NCBI RefSeq assembly: GCF_008806595.1
Contig: NZ_VZRB01000038.1
Location: 1,007-65,006 of the forward strand
Direction of reading: 5' to 3'
DNA: 64,000 bases
DNA from: Streptomyces luteolifulvus
GTDB taxonomy: Bacteria > Actinomycetota > Actinomycetes > Streptomycetales > Streptomycetaceae
Shown: positions 1 through 8,432 of the stretch, piece by piece
Position numbering within the stretch: position 1 is the first letter of the stretch
Layout: every line of letters starts with the position of its first letter
The notes under the pieces: model-generated
The model's database searches: none
The model's input: the letters and a program-made list of their open reading frames with translations, nothing else
What the model was told of the DNA's origin: nothing
Translations under genes and position numbers: made by a program

Positions 1-136
1 CCTGCCTCGACGGGATGTTGGGTCTGGTGGAATTTACCGCCGCTGCGGGGCGCCCGGGGTGATCCGGTGCGCACAGCCGCGCGGTACCGGGGAGATCCGA
101 CCCGCCCTCAAACAGACCCGTCCGTCATCGCACCCG

Positions 137-949
137 TCATCGCAGGAACCGCTTGCGGTCCACGAAAGGAGAGTTCATCGCGGTGAGCCGCAGCCGGTGC
201 CGGGGCCTGCCCCGGCGATGCGGCCGGGTCAGGGTGATCTGGCGGACGAGTTGCTGGAAGCAGGCCAGCGACGCACAGCTCGGCAGGGCGGCCGCCGCGG
301 CGTCGGTGAGCGTTCCGCGCGCCTGGACGACACACAGCAGCACCGAGGCGAAGGAGAAGAGCAGCACCACCACCCAGGAGTGCATGGCACGGCACCGGTG
401 CAGCGCGGCACGGAGGATCGACAGCGCCGCCACGAGCCAGGGGCCGTACACAAGCAGCGGCCACCAGGAAACGGAGTCGCTCCGCGTATGGAAGACGGCG
501 ACCAGCCGCAGGGGTTCATACGTGGCCATGCCGCCGAAGACGCTCACCATCGAGGTGATGACGGCGGCCAGCGCGGCGATCAGATAGCTGAGGGTGCGCA
601 GCCCGCTGACGCGTCTGGGTTCGCGCAGCTTCCGATGGCTCTGGGGCACCGTCCGCAGCGGCGGCAGTTCGGCGGTGATGTCCTGCAGATTCCTCAGGGG
701 ACTGCCCGGTGGCGGCGCGCCTGCCGGCGCCTCGTCGCGGACCGGGGGTGCGCTGGGGACCCGCTCGGCCGCCATGGCGTCCTGGAGCAGGTAGGCGAGT
801 TCCTCGGCCGGGTCCCAGGTGGGGTCCGGCGGAACCAGGGGTTCCTGGAACACGTCCGCGCGACGGTGCCGGCCGGTGCCCCCCATGTCGTACGGGCCGA
901 GGTGACCGGCGTAGAACCCGGAGTGGTAGTCAGTGCGCTCGTCGTTCAT
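137..949 (-). CDS. Hypothetical four-helix membrane protein
   Basis: I do not recognise a function for this 270-residue integral membrane protein. Residues 1-115 are hydrophilic and Pro-rich. Four hydrophobic segments follow (about 119-142, 162-180, 190-208, 215-236), then an Arg-rich tail. The core WWPLLVYGPW and the following SILRAAL recur in the protein at 2844-3248, so the two are paralogues; this copy has the extra N-terminal domain. Some Streptomyces proteins of this look are labelled DUF2637, but I hold that name only tentatively. It starts 12 bases after the stop of the small ORF at 962-1168, so they are probably cotranscribed. Confidence 0.75.
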   Translation of the reverse strand: MNDERTDYHSGFYAGHLGPYDMGGTGRHRRADVFQEPLVPPDPTWDPAEELAYLLQDAMAAERVPSAPPVRDEAPAGAPPPGSPLRNLQDITAELPPLRTVPQSHRKLREPRRVSGLRTLSYLIAALAAVITSMVSVFGGMATYEPLRLVAVFHTRSDSVSWWPLLVYGPWLVAALSILRAALHRCRAMHSWVVVLLFSFASVLLCVVQARGTLTDAAAAALPSCASLACFQQLVRQITLTRPHRRGRPRHRLRLTAMNSPFVDRKRFLR

Positions 950-961
950 GGCGCAGCTTGA

Positions 962-1168
962 TCATTCGGCCCGGGGGCAGGGACGGCGGCCTTCCAGGGT
1001 GCCCCAGCGTTGGAGGAGGTCGTCCTCCAGCCGCACCATGGTGTCCAGAAACGTCTGCAGCAACGGTTCGGTGACCTGCAGGACGACGGGCAGTCCCTCC
1101 TTGCTGAGGGTGCCGTTGGCGCTGGGCGCGGAGTACGCCGAGGCCGGAGTGTAGATGTAAGGGCCCAT
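962..1168 (-). CDS. Small hypothetical protein, first gene of a pair
   Basis: A 68-residue ORF beginning MGPYIYTPASAYS and ending 12 bases before the membrane protein at 137-949. Third codon positions are strongly G/C, which favours real coding. It has no transmembrane helix or known motif; residues 30-60 look amphipathic (LQVTEPLLQTFLDTM). The frame is open up to 1363, and an ATG at 1246 would give about 94 residues. I chose 1168 because codon bias is clearest from there, but no strong Shine-Dalgarno settles it. Its role is unknown; it may act with the downstream membrane protein. Confidence 0.45.
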   Translation of the reverse strand: MGPYIYTPASAYSAPSANGTLSKEGLPVVLQVTEPLLQTFLDTMVRLEDDLLQRWGTLEGRRPCPRAE

Positions 1169-1376
1169 CGTCACCGCATGGGCCCTCGTCAGGCCCCTCC
1201 GGTCCTCTCGATACGCGAACAGGCCGATATTCCTTGCCCTAGTCATGCCCCGAATAACGCAGCCTCTTTGCCATGGATGCGCGGCAAACGGGTGAAGGAA
1301 TGCATGGATAGGTACCTTATCGAGAGGCCATTCGACCATGTTCCACTGCTGTGCGAAAACCATATTATGAGCACGG

Positions 1377-1410
1377 CATGACCGGTCCGCGCGTCATGAC
1401 CGGTCCGCGC
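1377..1410. repeat. 18-bp-period tandem duplication over a stop codon
   Basis: The 16-mer CATGACCGGTCCGCGC occurs at 1377-1392 and 1395-1410, separated by GT. The second copy contains the stop codon of the minus-strand ORF at 1394-1597, so the last bases of that gene are copied into its 3' flank. Replication slippage is the simplest explanation. Confidence 0.85.
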
Positions 1411-1597
1411 CGACGGTCTCCGGCTGACGGTGCAACGGGTGAGTATTCTCTTCCAGCACTTCGATCATCCGGCGGCGCTGACGCAATTCAATGACATCGA
1501 TCCGCCACATCCGGCCGAGCGGGTGCGACCCCAAAAGGGATCCCACGGTGCAGACAGAAGCACAGACGAGCAATGACCACAGAGCGGCGTTCCACAT
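1394..1597 (-). CDS. Small single-helix membrane protein
   Basis: A 67-residue ORF starting MWNAALWSLLVC. Residues 3-25 form one hydrophobic helix; the rest is charged (IELRQRRRMIEVLEEN), giving a small membrane-anchored protein with a cytoplasmic tail if the N terminus is outside. The ATG at 1597 is preceded at six bases by GGAG. An in-frame ATG at 1609 and the longer frame to 1759 are less likely because the upstream translation is Cys/Pro-rich and not coding-like. Third-position GC is lower than in neighbouring genes. I recognise no family. Confidence 0.4.
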   Translation of the reverse strand: MWNAALWSLLVCASVCTVGSLLGSHPLGRMWRIDVIELRQRRRMIEVLEENTHPLHRQPETVGADRS

Positions 1598-1877
1598 GAT
1601 TGTCTCCATCGTCGAATTCGCGGCACACGGATAACGCGGACATGTATGCACAGTGACGGAAGAGACACAAGACGCCCCACAGGGACTAACCGGATGACTG
1701 CCGTTCCATCCCACATAACCGGTCGCGGTCGGGTCATCGCTTTTCAGCACGGACGGCAACGGCCGGCAGCGGACTCCCGACGCGACGCCGTGAAACGTGC
1801 GCAGGAAGTGTTGCTGCCGGCCGTCGTACCACAGGTACTGCCGCGGCTTCGCGGACCACGCTATGGGCCCGCCCCGG

Positions 1878-2615
1878 TCAGCCGCGCTTCACCCGCCGGG
1901 TGAGAACCATCGCCCCGCCACCGAGCAGAAGCAGCCCGGCGACCCCGCCCAGCAGGGCGGCCGAGTGGTCGTCACCGGTGTCGGCGAGGTGCGGCTTGCC
2001 GTGGTGGTCCGGCTTGCCGTGGTCGCCGCCGTTCCAGGCTCCGTCGCCGGACCCGCTTCCGTTGCCGGAACCGCCACCGCTGCCGGAACCGCCACCGCTG
2101 CCGGGCCAGCCCGGAGCCTCAGTGGGGTCGTCGGTCGGGGGGTCAGTCGGGTCGTCGGGCCTGTCCGGACCGTCGCCCGGACGGCCGGGACCGCCCGGTC
2201 CGTCACCGTCACCGTCACCGTCGCCGAGCACCCGGAGTCCGGCCGACAGGGTGAGGTCCGGGGCCTCGGCCCTCAGCAGGAACCGGTGCCAGCCCGGCTT
2301 GGTGTTCTCGGGAATGGTGACCGTTCCCTCCACCGTCCCGGTCCCATCGGCCTCGAAGTTGCCCAGAATGACGATCCTCGACGCAAGGGCAGCCTCAACG
2401 TCCTGGTTCGGCTGGAAGCCCGTTCCAGTGAAGTCGACCTCACCCCCCGCCTCGACCTCCGTCGGGTCGATGGTCAAGCTCCCCGCCGGGGGCGGGTACG
2501 GGGGTGGATACGTATTGGCAAGGGCGGGCTGCGCCCCCAGCACGGGTACAACGGCCAGGGCAGCGGAGGCCGCCGTGGCCGCGAGTGCAGCACGCCATTT
2601 GGATGACGCCGTCAT
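1878..2615 (-). CDS. LAXTG-anchored cell-wall surface protein
   Basis: Secreted protein of 245 residues, predicted to be covalently attached to peptidoglycan. It has a Sec signal peptide (1-33, cleavage near ALA-N), then an Ig-like beta domain at about 45-130 beginning LTIDPTEVEAGGEVDFTGTGF. A low-complexity stalk of Gly/Asp/Pro and Gly/Ser repeats spans 131-205. The end has the sorting signal LADTG (210-214), a hydrophobic helix (219-238) and a basic tail. Class E sortases of Streptomyces recognise LAXTG, so SrtE is the probable anchoring enzyme; no sortase lies in the window. The function of the exposed domain is unknown. The Asp-Gly run near 131-140 may be slippage-prone. Confidence 0.85.
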   Translation of the reverse strand: MTASSKWRAALAATAASAALAVVPVLGAQPALANTYPPPYPPPAGSLTIDPTEVEAGGEVDFTGTGFQPNQDVEAALASRIVILGNFEADGTGTVEGTVTIPENTKPGWHRFLLRAEAPDLTLSAGLRVLGDGDGDGDGPGGPGRPGDGPDRPDDPTDPPTDDPTEAPGWPGSGGGSGSGGGSGNGSGSGDGAWNGGDHGKPDHHGKPHLADTGDDHSAALLGGVAGLLLLGGGAMVLTRRVKRG

Positions 2616-2843
2616 CGCATTTCACGCTCCTCAAGTGGGATCAGGCCGACGCCATGGCGCGACCCGCGAGTACGGTATATGGATGTATGACGCCAAAAGG
2701 TCTGCCATAACGGCTGTTGGTGGATAAGAGGCCATCTGGCGCATGAAGATCACCGGAACGACGTCAGGCCTCCGGCGTTCGGCCGAAGCGCGCAACATCC
2801 CTGCCTCCACGCCAAGTTGGCGCATCGACAGGGCGAGGCGGGC

Positions 2844-3248
2844 TCAGCAGGGTCCCTGCTGCCGCGCGATCCCGCGGACCAGCAGCTGAAAGACGGTCAG
2901 CGCCACGACGACCGGGAGGGCCACGGCGCAGATGCCGTGCAGGGTCTTCGGCTCCCGGGCCACGCACAGCGCCACCGCCAGGGCGGAGAAGAACAGCACG
3001 ACACACCACGCGTGCGTGGCCGGGTCGCGGTACAGGGCGGACCTCAGGATCGACAGCGAGGCGACCATCCAGGGCCCGTACACCACCAGCGGCCACCAGT
3101 TGTCCGCACCGAAGCGGGCGGGGCCGGCGGTCACCACCTCGGGCAACGGGTCGTAGGCGACGACACCGCCGAACACTCCGGCCATGGCGACGACGACGGT
3201 TCCCACCGCGGCGATCAGAAAGCCGACGGTCCGCTGCCTGGTCGTCAT
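2844..3248 (-). CDS. Hypothetical membrane protein, short paralogue
   Basis: A 134-residue, four-helix membrane protein lacking any long N-terminal domain. It shares WWPLVVYGPW and a following SILRSAL with the protein at 137-949, and the same order of helices ending in a FQLLVRGI segment. I chose the start MTTRQRTVGFL at 3248, where membrane-protein homology begins. An ATG at 3290 would add 14 residues; neither has a clear Shine-Dalgarno. The paralogues flank the LADTG surface protein, so the three could belong to one envelope function, but that is inference from position only. Function unknown; possible DUF2637 relative. Confidence 0.65.
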   Translation of the reverse strand: MTTRQRTVGFLIAAVGTVVVAMAGVFGGVVAYDPLPEVVTAGPARFGADNWWPLVVYGPWMVASLSILRSALYRDPATHAWCVVLFFSALAVALCVAREPKTLHGICAVALPVVVALTVFQLLVRGIARQQGPC

Positions 3249-3488
3249 ACACGCCACAACGAGTCCGGCCGTGAACCGGGTGCGAGGCATCCGGGTGACA
3301 TGGGCGTCGCGACAAGGGGGCCACAGAGCCACACGGCTGACAGATGGTCGGGAAATCCCGCATCGCCGGACGTCGGGGTGCGGGCACCCCTCGCGCACCT
3401 GCAAGCTCTAGGGACACAACGAGCCGGACATACACGGCATAAGCCTTGATCCGCCTCGTCCCCTCGACGCATTCGAGAAAGGTCCGGG

Positions 3489-4781
3489 ATGCCCAGAACA
3501 TCCAGAACGTTTGGTGTGACCCTCCTCGCGCTGGCTCTGGCGGCCGCCACACCGAGCGCCCTCACCGGCTCGGCCTCGGCAGCGTCGCCGTCCAAGGCCG
3601 CCGCCCCCGACAAGGCGGGCATGATCGCCGGCCAGTACATCGTGATGCTCAAGGACGCCTCCGACCGGACGGAGGACATGGACGAAGTCCTGACGGCGGC
3701 AACCGCGCACGCCTCCGACATGGGCGCCCTCGTACGCCAGGTCTATCGCCATGCCCTCCTCGGCTACTCGGCGACGATGACCGCGGCCACCGCGGCCGAG
3801 CTCGCCAAGGACCCGCAGGTCCAGGCGGTGCAGAAGGACCAGAAGATCCGTGCCATGGCCCAGCCGGTCCCGACCGGCGTGAACCGGGTCGACGCCGACC
3901 TCAGCCCCACCGCGAAAATCGACGGTGTGGACAGGCGGGTCAACGCGGATGTCGCCGTCATCGACACCGGTATCGATCCGAACCACCCGGATCTCAACGT
4001 GTACCGGGCCGGCGGCAAGAACTGCCTGTCGTCGTTCCTGCCGCCCCGCGACCTGAACGGCCACGGCACGCATGTGGCGGGCACCATCGGCGCCCTGGAC
4101 AACAACACCGGGGTCGTCGGCGTGGCGCCCGGGGTGCGGCTGTGGCCGGTCCAGGTGCTCGGTCCCACCGGCTCCGGGACCACCTCGAGCGTGGTGTGCG
4201 GCATCGACTACGTCACCCAGCACGCCGACGAGATCGACGTGGTCAACATGAGCCTGGGCGGTTCCGGCTCCGACGACCGCAACTGCGGCCTCAGCAACGG
4301 CGACGTCATGCACCGGGCCATCTGCAACTCGGTCAGGGCGGGGGTCACTTACGCCGTGGCAGCCGGCAACAGCCACGCGGACGCTGGGGGCACCGTGCCG
4401 GCCGCCTACGACGAAGTCATCACCGTCAGCGCGCTGGCGGACTTCGACGGCAAGCCCGGGCGCCAGGGCCGGGCGACCTGCTACGACGATCAGGACGACA
4501 CGTTCGCCGACTTCTCCAACTACGGCCCCGACGTCGACCTGATCGCCCCGGGCGTGTGCATCCTCTCGACGTACTTCGCCAACCGCTACGCCACCATGTC
4601 CGGTACGTCCATGGCGACGCCGCATGTGGCGGGCGGCGCCGCGCTGTACCTGGCCACCCACCCCACCGCGTCACCGGCGGCCGTCAAGGCGGCCCTTCAG
4701 GCGGCGGGAAACCTCAACTGGACGCAGACAGGGGACGGAGACAACGTCAAGGAGCGTCTCCTCGGGGTCGGCGGGTTCTGA
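3489..4781 (+). CDS. Secreted subtilisin-like serine protease (S8) with I9 propeptide
   Basis: Extracellular endopeptidase of 430 residues. A signal peptide (1-32) precedes an inhibitor I9-type propeptide (about 46-125, from GQYIVMLKD to VQKDQKIRA). The S8 catalytic domain follows, with the triad visible as D159 (VIDTGID), H192 (NGHGTHVAGT) and S374 (SGTSMATPH), plus the oxyanion Asn at 294 (AAGNS). The propeptide should fold the enzyme and be removed autocatalytically. Six or so cysteines in the mature part suggest disulfides. It lacks the C-terminal P-domain or anchor seen in some relatives. GAGAAAGG lies upstream of the ATG. It ends at the shared terminator 4809-4846, so it is monocistronic. 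Confidence 0.93.
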   Translation: MPRTSRTFGVTLLALALAAATPSALTGSASAASPSKAAAPDKAGMIAGQYIVMLKDASDRTEDMDEVLTAATAHASDMGALVRQVYRHALLGYSATMTAATAAELAKDPQVQAVQKDQKIRAMAQPVPTGVNRVDADLSPTAKIDGVDRRVNADVAVIDTGIDPNHPDLNVYRAGGKNCLSSFLPPRDLNGHGTHVAGTIGALDNNTGVVGVAPGVRLWPVQVLGPTGSGTTSSVVCGIDYVTQHADEIDVVNMSLGGSGSDDRNCGLSNGDVMHRAICNSVRAGVTYAVAAGNSHADAGGTVPAAYDEVITVSALADFDGKPGRQGRATCYDDQDDTFADFSNYGPDVDLIAPGVCILSTYFANRYATMSGTSMATPHVAGGAALYLATHPTASPAAVKAALQAAGNLNWTQTGDGDNVKERLLGVGGF

Positions 4782-4808
4782 CCGGCCGTCACCCCGGGCA
4801 CACCCCCT

Positions 4809-4846
4809 CGGCAGCGCACCTCGGCATCGGCCGGAGTGCGCTGCCG
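4809..4846. terminator. Bidirectional terminator hairpin
   Basis: Perfect 11-bp arms CGGCAGCGCAC (4809-4819) and GTGCGCTGCCG (4836-4846) with a 16-base loop, between the convergent protease and autokinase genes. Confidence 0.8.
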
Positions 4847-4848
4847 GA

Positions 4849-6282
4849 TCATTTCTCCCCCGCGAGATCCATCGGCGCGATCTCACGGCGGCCCACCGAA
4901 ATACGCGGCGAGGGCAGGTCGCCGTAGGCGGCGTAGCTGTCGCCCTTGGGGGCCGCGGCCATGTTGAAGACGGTGCCGAGAATGCGGCCGCCCACGCGGT
5001 TCAGCGCCTCGACGGCGGTGCGGACCTGGTCACGGCTGGTCTTGGCGGCGCGGACGACGAGCAGCGTGCCCTGGGCCAGCGGAGCGAGTCCGATGGTGTC
5101 GGCGACCGGCAGCAGCGGTGCGGTGTCGACGATCACCACCTCGTAGGTGTCCGCCAGGTCGTGCAGGACCTCGCTCATACGGGCCGAGGCGAGCATCTCG
5201 GTGGGGTTCGGCGGAATGGCGCCGCTGGCGAGCACCGACAGCCCGTTGCCGGCCTTCTGCATCACGTCCTCGGGGCGGGCCTGCCCGATGAGCACGGTGG
5301 TCAGTCCCGCGTCCCGGACGAGACCGAAGGTGCTGGCCACGCACGGGCGGCGCAGATCGGCGTCGACCAGACAGGTGGCGACGCCCGCCTCGGCCAGGGA
5401 CAGGGCCAGGTTCACCGAGGTGTTGGTCTTGCCCTCGCCGGGCACCGAACTGGTCACCATGATGATCCGCGGCCGGTCGTCGACCTGGGCGAACTGAAGA
5501 TTCGTGCGCAGTTTGCGGAAGGCCTCGGCGCGTTTGGAGTGCCCGGCGGCGGTGACGAGCGGCTGTCCGGGGGCGTTCTTGTCGTACGGAATGGCCCCGA
5601 GGCCGGGCAACTCGGTGAGCTCGCCAAGCGCCTGGGTCGTCTTGAGGCTGGTGTCGAGGGTCTCCAGCAGGAAGACGATTCCGGCGGCGAGCAGCAGGCC
5701 GCCGAGCACACCGGCGGCCAGATTGAGCAGCGGCCGGGGCGAGACGGGGGCGGAGGGCGCGACCGCCATCTGCGTGACGCCGAGCGAGACCGGTGAGACG
5801 GGCTCGGGAGGTGTGCCCGGCTTGCGCTGGGGGCCGGTCGGCGCGGGGGTCTCCAGTCGCTCGATGACGGCGCTGAAACACGCGGCGACGGCATTGGCGA
5901 TCCGCGCGGCGCGCTCGGGCTCGGTGTCCCGCACGCTGATGTTGATGAGCACGGTGTTGAGCGGGGCCTCGGCCGTGATCCGGGAGGCCAGTTCCTCCGG
6001 TGTGGTGGGCAGCTTCAGTTCACGCACCACCGGCCCGGTCACCCGTTGGGTGGACACGATGGCGGCGTACGACTGCACACGCGCCTGCGAGAAACTCTGC
6101 CCCTGATTCAGCTGGGTGGTGTCCTCGCTGGTGCGGGCCGCGACGAAGAGCTGCGTCCGGGCCTCGTATTCGGGGGTGCTCCATGCCGTGACGGCGACCG
6201 CCGCCCCGATCGCGAGAACCAGGCAGACCACCGCGGTCAGCCAGCGTCTGGACAGAGCCTTCAGGAATCCGTGGAGATCCAA
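4849..6282 (-). CDS. Wzz-type chain-length regulator fused to BY-kinase
   Basis: Polysaccharide co-polymerase/tyrosine autokinase of 477 residues that should control length and export of the surface polysaccharide made by the following locus. The N-terminal Wzz domain is bounded by transmembrane helices (about 17-35 and 187-206). The cytoplasmic kinase has Walker A SSVPGEGKT (278-286), Walker A' VDADLR (306-311) and Walker B VIVDTAP (383-389). The tail has only two tyrosines (450 and 453), fewer than the clusters in proteobacterial Wzc. The start is taken as TTG at 6282, six bases after GAGGGG; no ATG or GTG fits, and upstream translation is not coding-like. It is divergent from the DUF4012 gene. 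Confidence 0.88.
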   Translation of the reverse strand: MDLHGFLKALSRRWLTAVVCLVLAIGAAVAVTAWSTPEYEARTQLFVAARTSEDTTQLNQGQSFSQARVQSYAAIVSTQRVTGPVVRELKLPTTPEELASRITAEAPLNTVLINISVRDTEPERAARIANAVAACFSAVIERLETPAPTGPQRKPGTPPEPVSPVSLGVTQMAVAPSAPVSPRPLLNLAAGVLGGLLLAAGIVFLLETLDTSLKTTQALGELTELPGLGAIPYDKNAPGQPLVTAAGHSKRAEAFRKLRTNLQFAQVDDRPRIIMVTSSVPGEGKTNTSVNLALSLAEAGVATCLVDADLRRPCVASTFGLVRDAGLTTVLIGQARPEDVMQKAGNGLSVLASGAIPPNPTEMLASARMSEVLHDLADTYEVVIVDTAPLLPVADTIGLAPLAQGTLLVVRAAKTSRDQVRTAVEALNRVGGRILGTVFNMAAAPKGDSYAAYGDLPSPRISVGRREIAPMDLAGEK

Positions 6283-6333
6283 GCTGCACCCCTCAAGAGA
6301 ACCGAGGAAACCACCTAAACGGGAGGTTTGTTC

Positions 6334-6357
6334 CCTATGTACCCGGCTGAACATAGG
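6334..6357. promoter_or_regulatory. Inverted repeat in exopolysaccharide divergent promoter region
   Basis: Perfect 7-bp arms CCTATGT (6334-6340) and ACATAGG (6351-6357) with a 10-base spacer, about 50 bp upstream of the autokinase TTG start, in the 229-bp region between it and the DUF4012 gene. The geometry suits a dimeric regulator. The core ACCTATG (read on the minus strand) also occurs at 24963-24969 in the other divergent region of the locus. Confidence 0.45.
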
Positions 6358-6511
6358 TGCTGGAACGTCTCGATCCACGGAGCCACCCCCAATGTCGGCC
6401 CGACAAACAGCCCTGTGGCGGCCGTCCAGGTACCAACCAGTCGGGTGACTTCCGGGCAACACCCGTCCGCTCCTCGGCGGGGTGCTCCGTTCACCGATGT
6501 ATGCATGTCTC

Positions 6512-8353
6512 ATGACGGAGCGACAGGTGCCCCCCGTCCCCGAGCCTCCCGGTCCAGCCCAGGGCGTCCTACGCCTGCGCGCATACCTTCGGCGCCGTTC
6601 GGTCAGGAACGCGCTGCTGGTCTCCGCCGCACTGTGCCTGGCCGGTGTCGCCTGGATCGGCGTCACCGGGCTGCTCGCCCGCTCCGAGCTGCTGAACGTC
6701 CAGCGGGAGCTGTCCACGCTCAAGCAGTCCGTCACCAGCCCAGCGGGGAACACCCCCGGCGCGAGCCCCGAAGAAACGATGCGGAAGGCGGCGGCACATG
6801 CCGCCCGGGCCCATCAACTCACCACCGGGCCCGCCTGGTTCATGGCCTCGCAGGTGCCGTATCTGGGCCGGCCCGTCAGCACCGTTCGCGGCATCTCCGA
6901 GGCCGCCGACCGGCTGACCGGGGACGTGCTGCCGCCGATGGTGGAACTCGTGGCGCGGCCGATCGACGATGCCGGCCACCAGGGGCTCGGGGCTCTGCTG
7001 TCCGAACTCCGCGGCAAGGCTCCGGCCTTTGACCGGGCCGCCCGGGCGGCCGCCGACACCCGCAGGCTCGCCGACGGTCTCCCCCGTTCCCCCTGGGTGC
7101 CGGGCGTGGACCGCGCGCGCACCCGGCTGGTGACCCAGCTGCGACGGACGGCACCCGCCATGGCCGACATGGCCGTGGCGGGCCGTGTGCTTCCGTCCAT
7201 GCTCGGTGCGGACGGTCTGCGGCGCTACATCGTGGTCTTCCAGAACACCGCCGAAGCGAGAGGCACCGGAGGTCTGCCGGGAGCCTTCGCCGTGCTGACG
7301 GCCGATCAGGGAAAGCTGTCCTTCGAGACCTTCGGCACCGACACGATGCTGGCCCATGTGCGCCCCACCGTCGACCTGGGAGCCGAGTACCGGGCCCAGT
7401 ACGGGCGCATGGACCCCACCGGGACCTGGGCCAACTCGAATGTGAGTCCCCACTTCCCCTACGCGGCCCGTATCTGGACGGCCGTGTGGCGCAAGCACAG
7501 CGGACAGCGGGTGGACGGGGCGGCCGCGGTGGATCCCAGCGCCCTGGCGAGGCTGCTGCGGGCGACGGGCCCGGGCCGCCTGCCCGACGGAACTCCGCTC
7601 ACGGCGGACAACGTCCTGGACCTCACCGAGCGCACCGGTTACGCCCGCTTCACCGACAGCCGGGAGCGCAAGGAGTTCCTCCTAGGTGTCGCCCGCGCCG
7701 CCGCCACGACGTTCACCGGTGCCCTGAGCACGCCCCGGCAGCTGCCGGAACTGCTCAGGGCGGCTTACGACATCACGCAAGAAGGACGCCTGAAGGTGTG
7801 GAGCGCCGAGCGCCGGGAACAAGGTCTGCTGCAACAGCACCCCTTGGCAGGAGCCATGCCGGCCCGGCCCGGACCCCTCGCCGGCGTCGTGGTCAACAAC
7901 GCCGCGGGCGGCAAGCTCGACTACTACCTGGAACGGAAGCTGCACTGGATTCCCGGCCAGTGCACCCGGCGCGGACGCATGGTCACCGCGCGCGTCACGG
8001 TCGCCAACCAGGCCCCCGCGTCGGGGCTCCCCCCGTATGTCACCCAGCGCGTCGACAAGCCGCCGTACGCCACCCGGCCGGGAGACAACCGGCTGCTCCT
8101 GTCCTACTACGCCAGCGCGGGCGCACAGCTGAACGACGTGAGCATGGACGGCCGCCAGGTCAGCGTGGCCGGCACCGTCGAACGCGGCCACGCCGTCTAC
8201 ACGCTGGATGTGGAACTGCCCGCAGGGAGCAGCCGCACGCTGACGTTCCATCTCTATGAGCCGGTCAGCAACCGCGCCCCCGTGCTGCTGGACCAGGCGC
8301 TGGTCACGCCGACGCGTGCCCGTCTGGAGGCCGTGCCCGTCTGCGACGACTGA
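6512..8353 (+). CDS. DUF4012 membrane-anchored exopolysaccharide protein
   Basis: A 613-residue protein with a short cytoplasmic N terminus, one transmembrane helix (about 33-55) and a large extracytoplasmic domain. The region around RRYIVVFQNTAEARGTGGL (residues ~230-248) is typical of DUF4012, a family that sits in actinobacterial polysaccharide loci; its activity is not established. Position at the head of the plus-strand exopolysaccharide run, opposite the autokinase, suggests a role in assembly, ligation or chain release. The ATG at 6512 is preferred because homology begins nearby; an ATG at 6497 and a GTG at 6482 are alternatives, and none has a strong Shine-Dalgarno. Confidence 0.8.
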   Translation: MTERQVPPVPEPPGPAQGVLRLRAYLRRRSVRNALLVSAALCLAGVAWIGVTGLLARSELLNVQRELSTLKQSVTSPAGNTPGASPEETMRKAAAHAARAHQLTTGPAWFMASQVPYLGRPVSTVRGISEAADRLTGDVLPPMVELVARPIDDAGHQGLGALLSELRGKAPAFDRAARAAADTRRLADGLPRSPWVPGVDRARTRLVTQLRRTAPAMADMAVAGRVLPSMLGADGLRRYIVVFQNTAEARGTGGLPGAFAVLTADQGKLSFETFGTDTMLAHVRPTVDLGAEYRAQYGRMDPTGTWANSNVSPHFPYAARIWTAVWRKHSGQRVDGAAAVDPSALARLLRATGPGRLPDGTPLTADNVLDLTERTGYARFTDSRERKEFLLGVARAAATTFTGALSTPRQLPELLRAAYDITQEGRLKVWSAERREQGLLQQHPLAGAMPARPGPLAGVVVNNAAGGKLDYYLERKLHWIPGQCTRRGRMVTARVTVANQAPASGLPPYVTQRVDKPPYATRPGDNRLLLSYYASAGAQLNDVSMDGRQVSVAGTVERGHAVYTLDVELPAGSSRTLTFHLYEPVSNRAPVLLDQALVTPTRARLEAVPVCDD

Positions 8354-8432
8354 CGCCGAACGCGCGCAGGCGCTCATCCCCTCCGATTCGCCATGTCATC
8401 GGCCGACACGCCCCTCGACGACAGGACCGCCC

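Noticed and set aside
3408..4661. 417-residue minus-strand frame opposite the subtilisin gene
   Set aside because: Shadow of the protease. Its translation is His/Val/Gly-rich with no family motif, whereas the plus strand has an intact catalytic triad.
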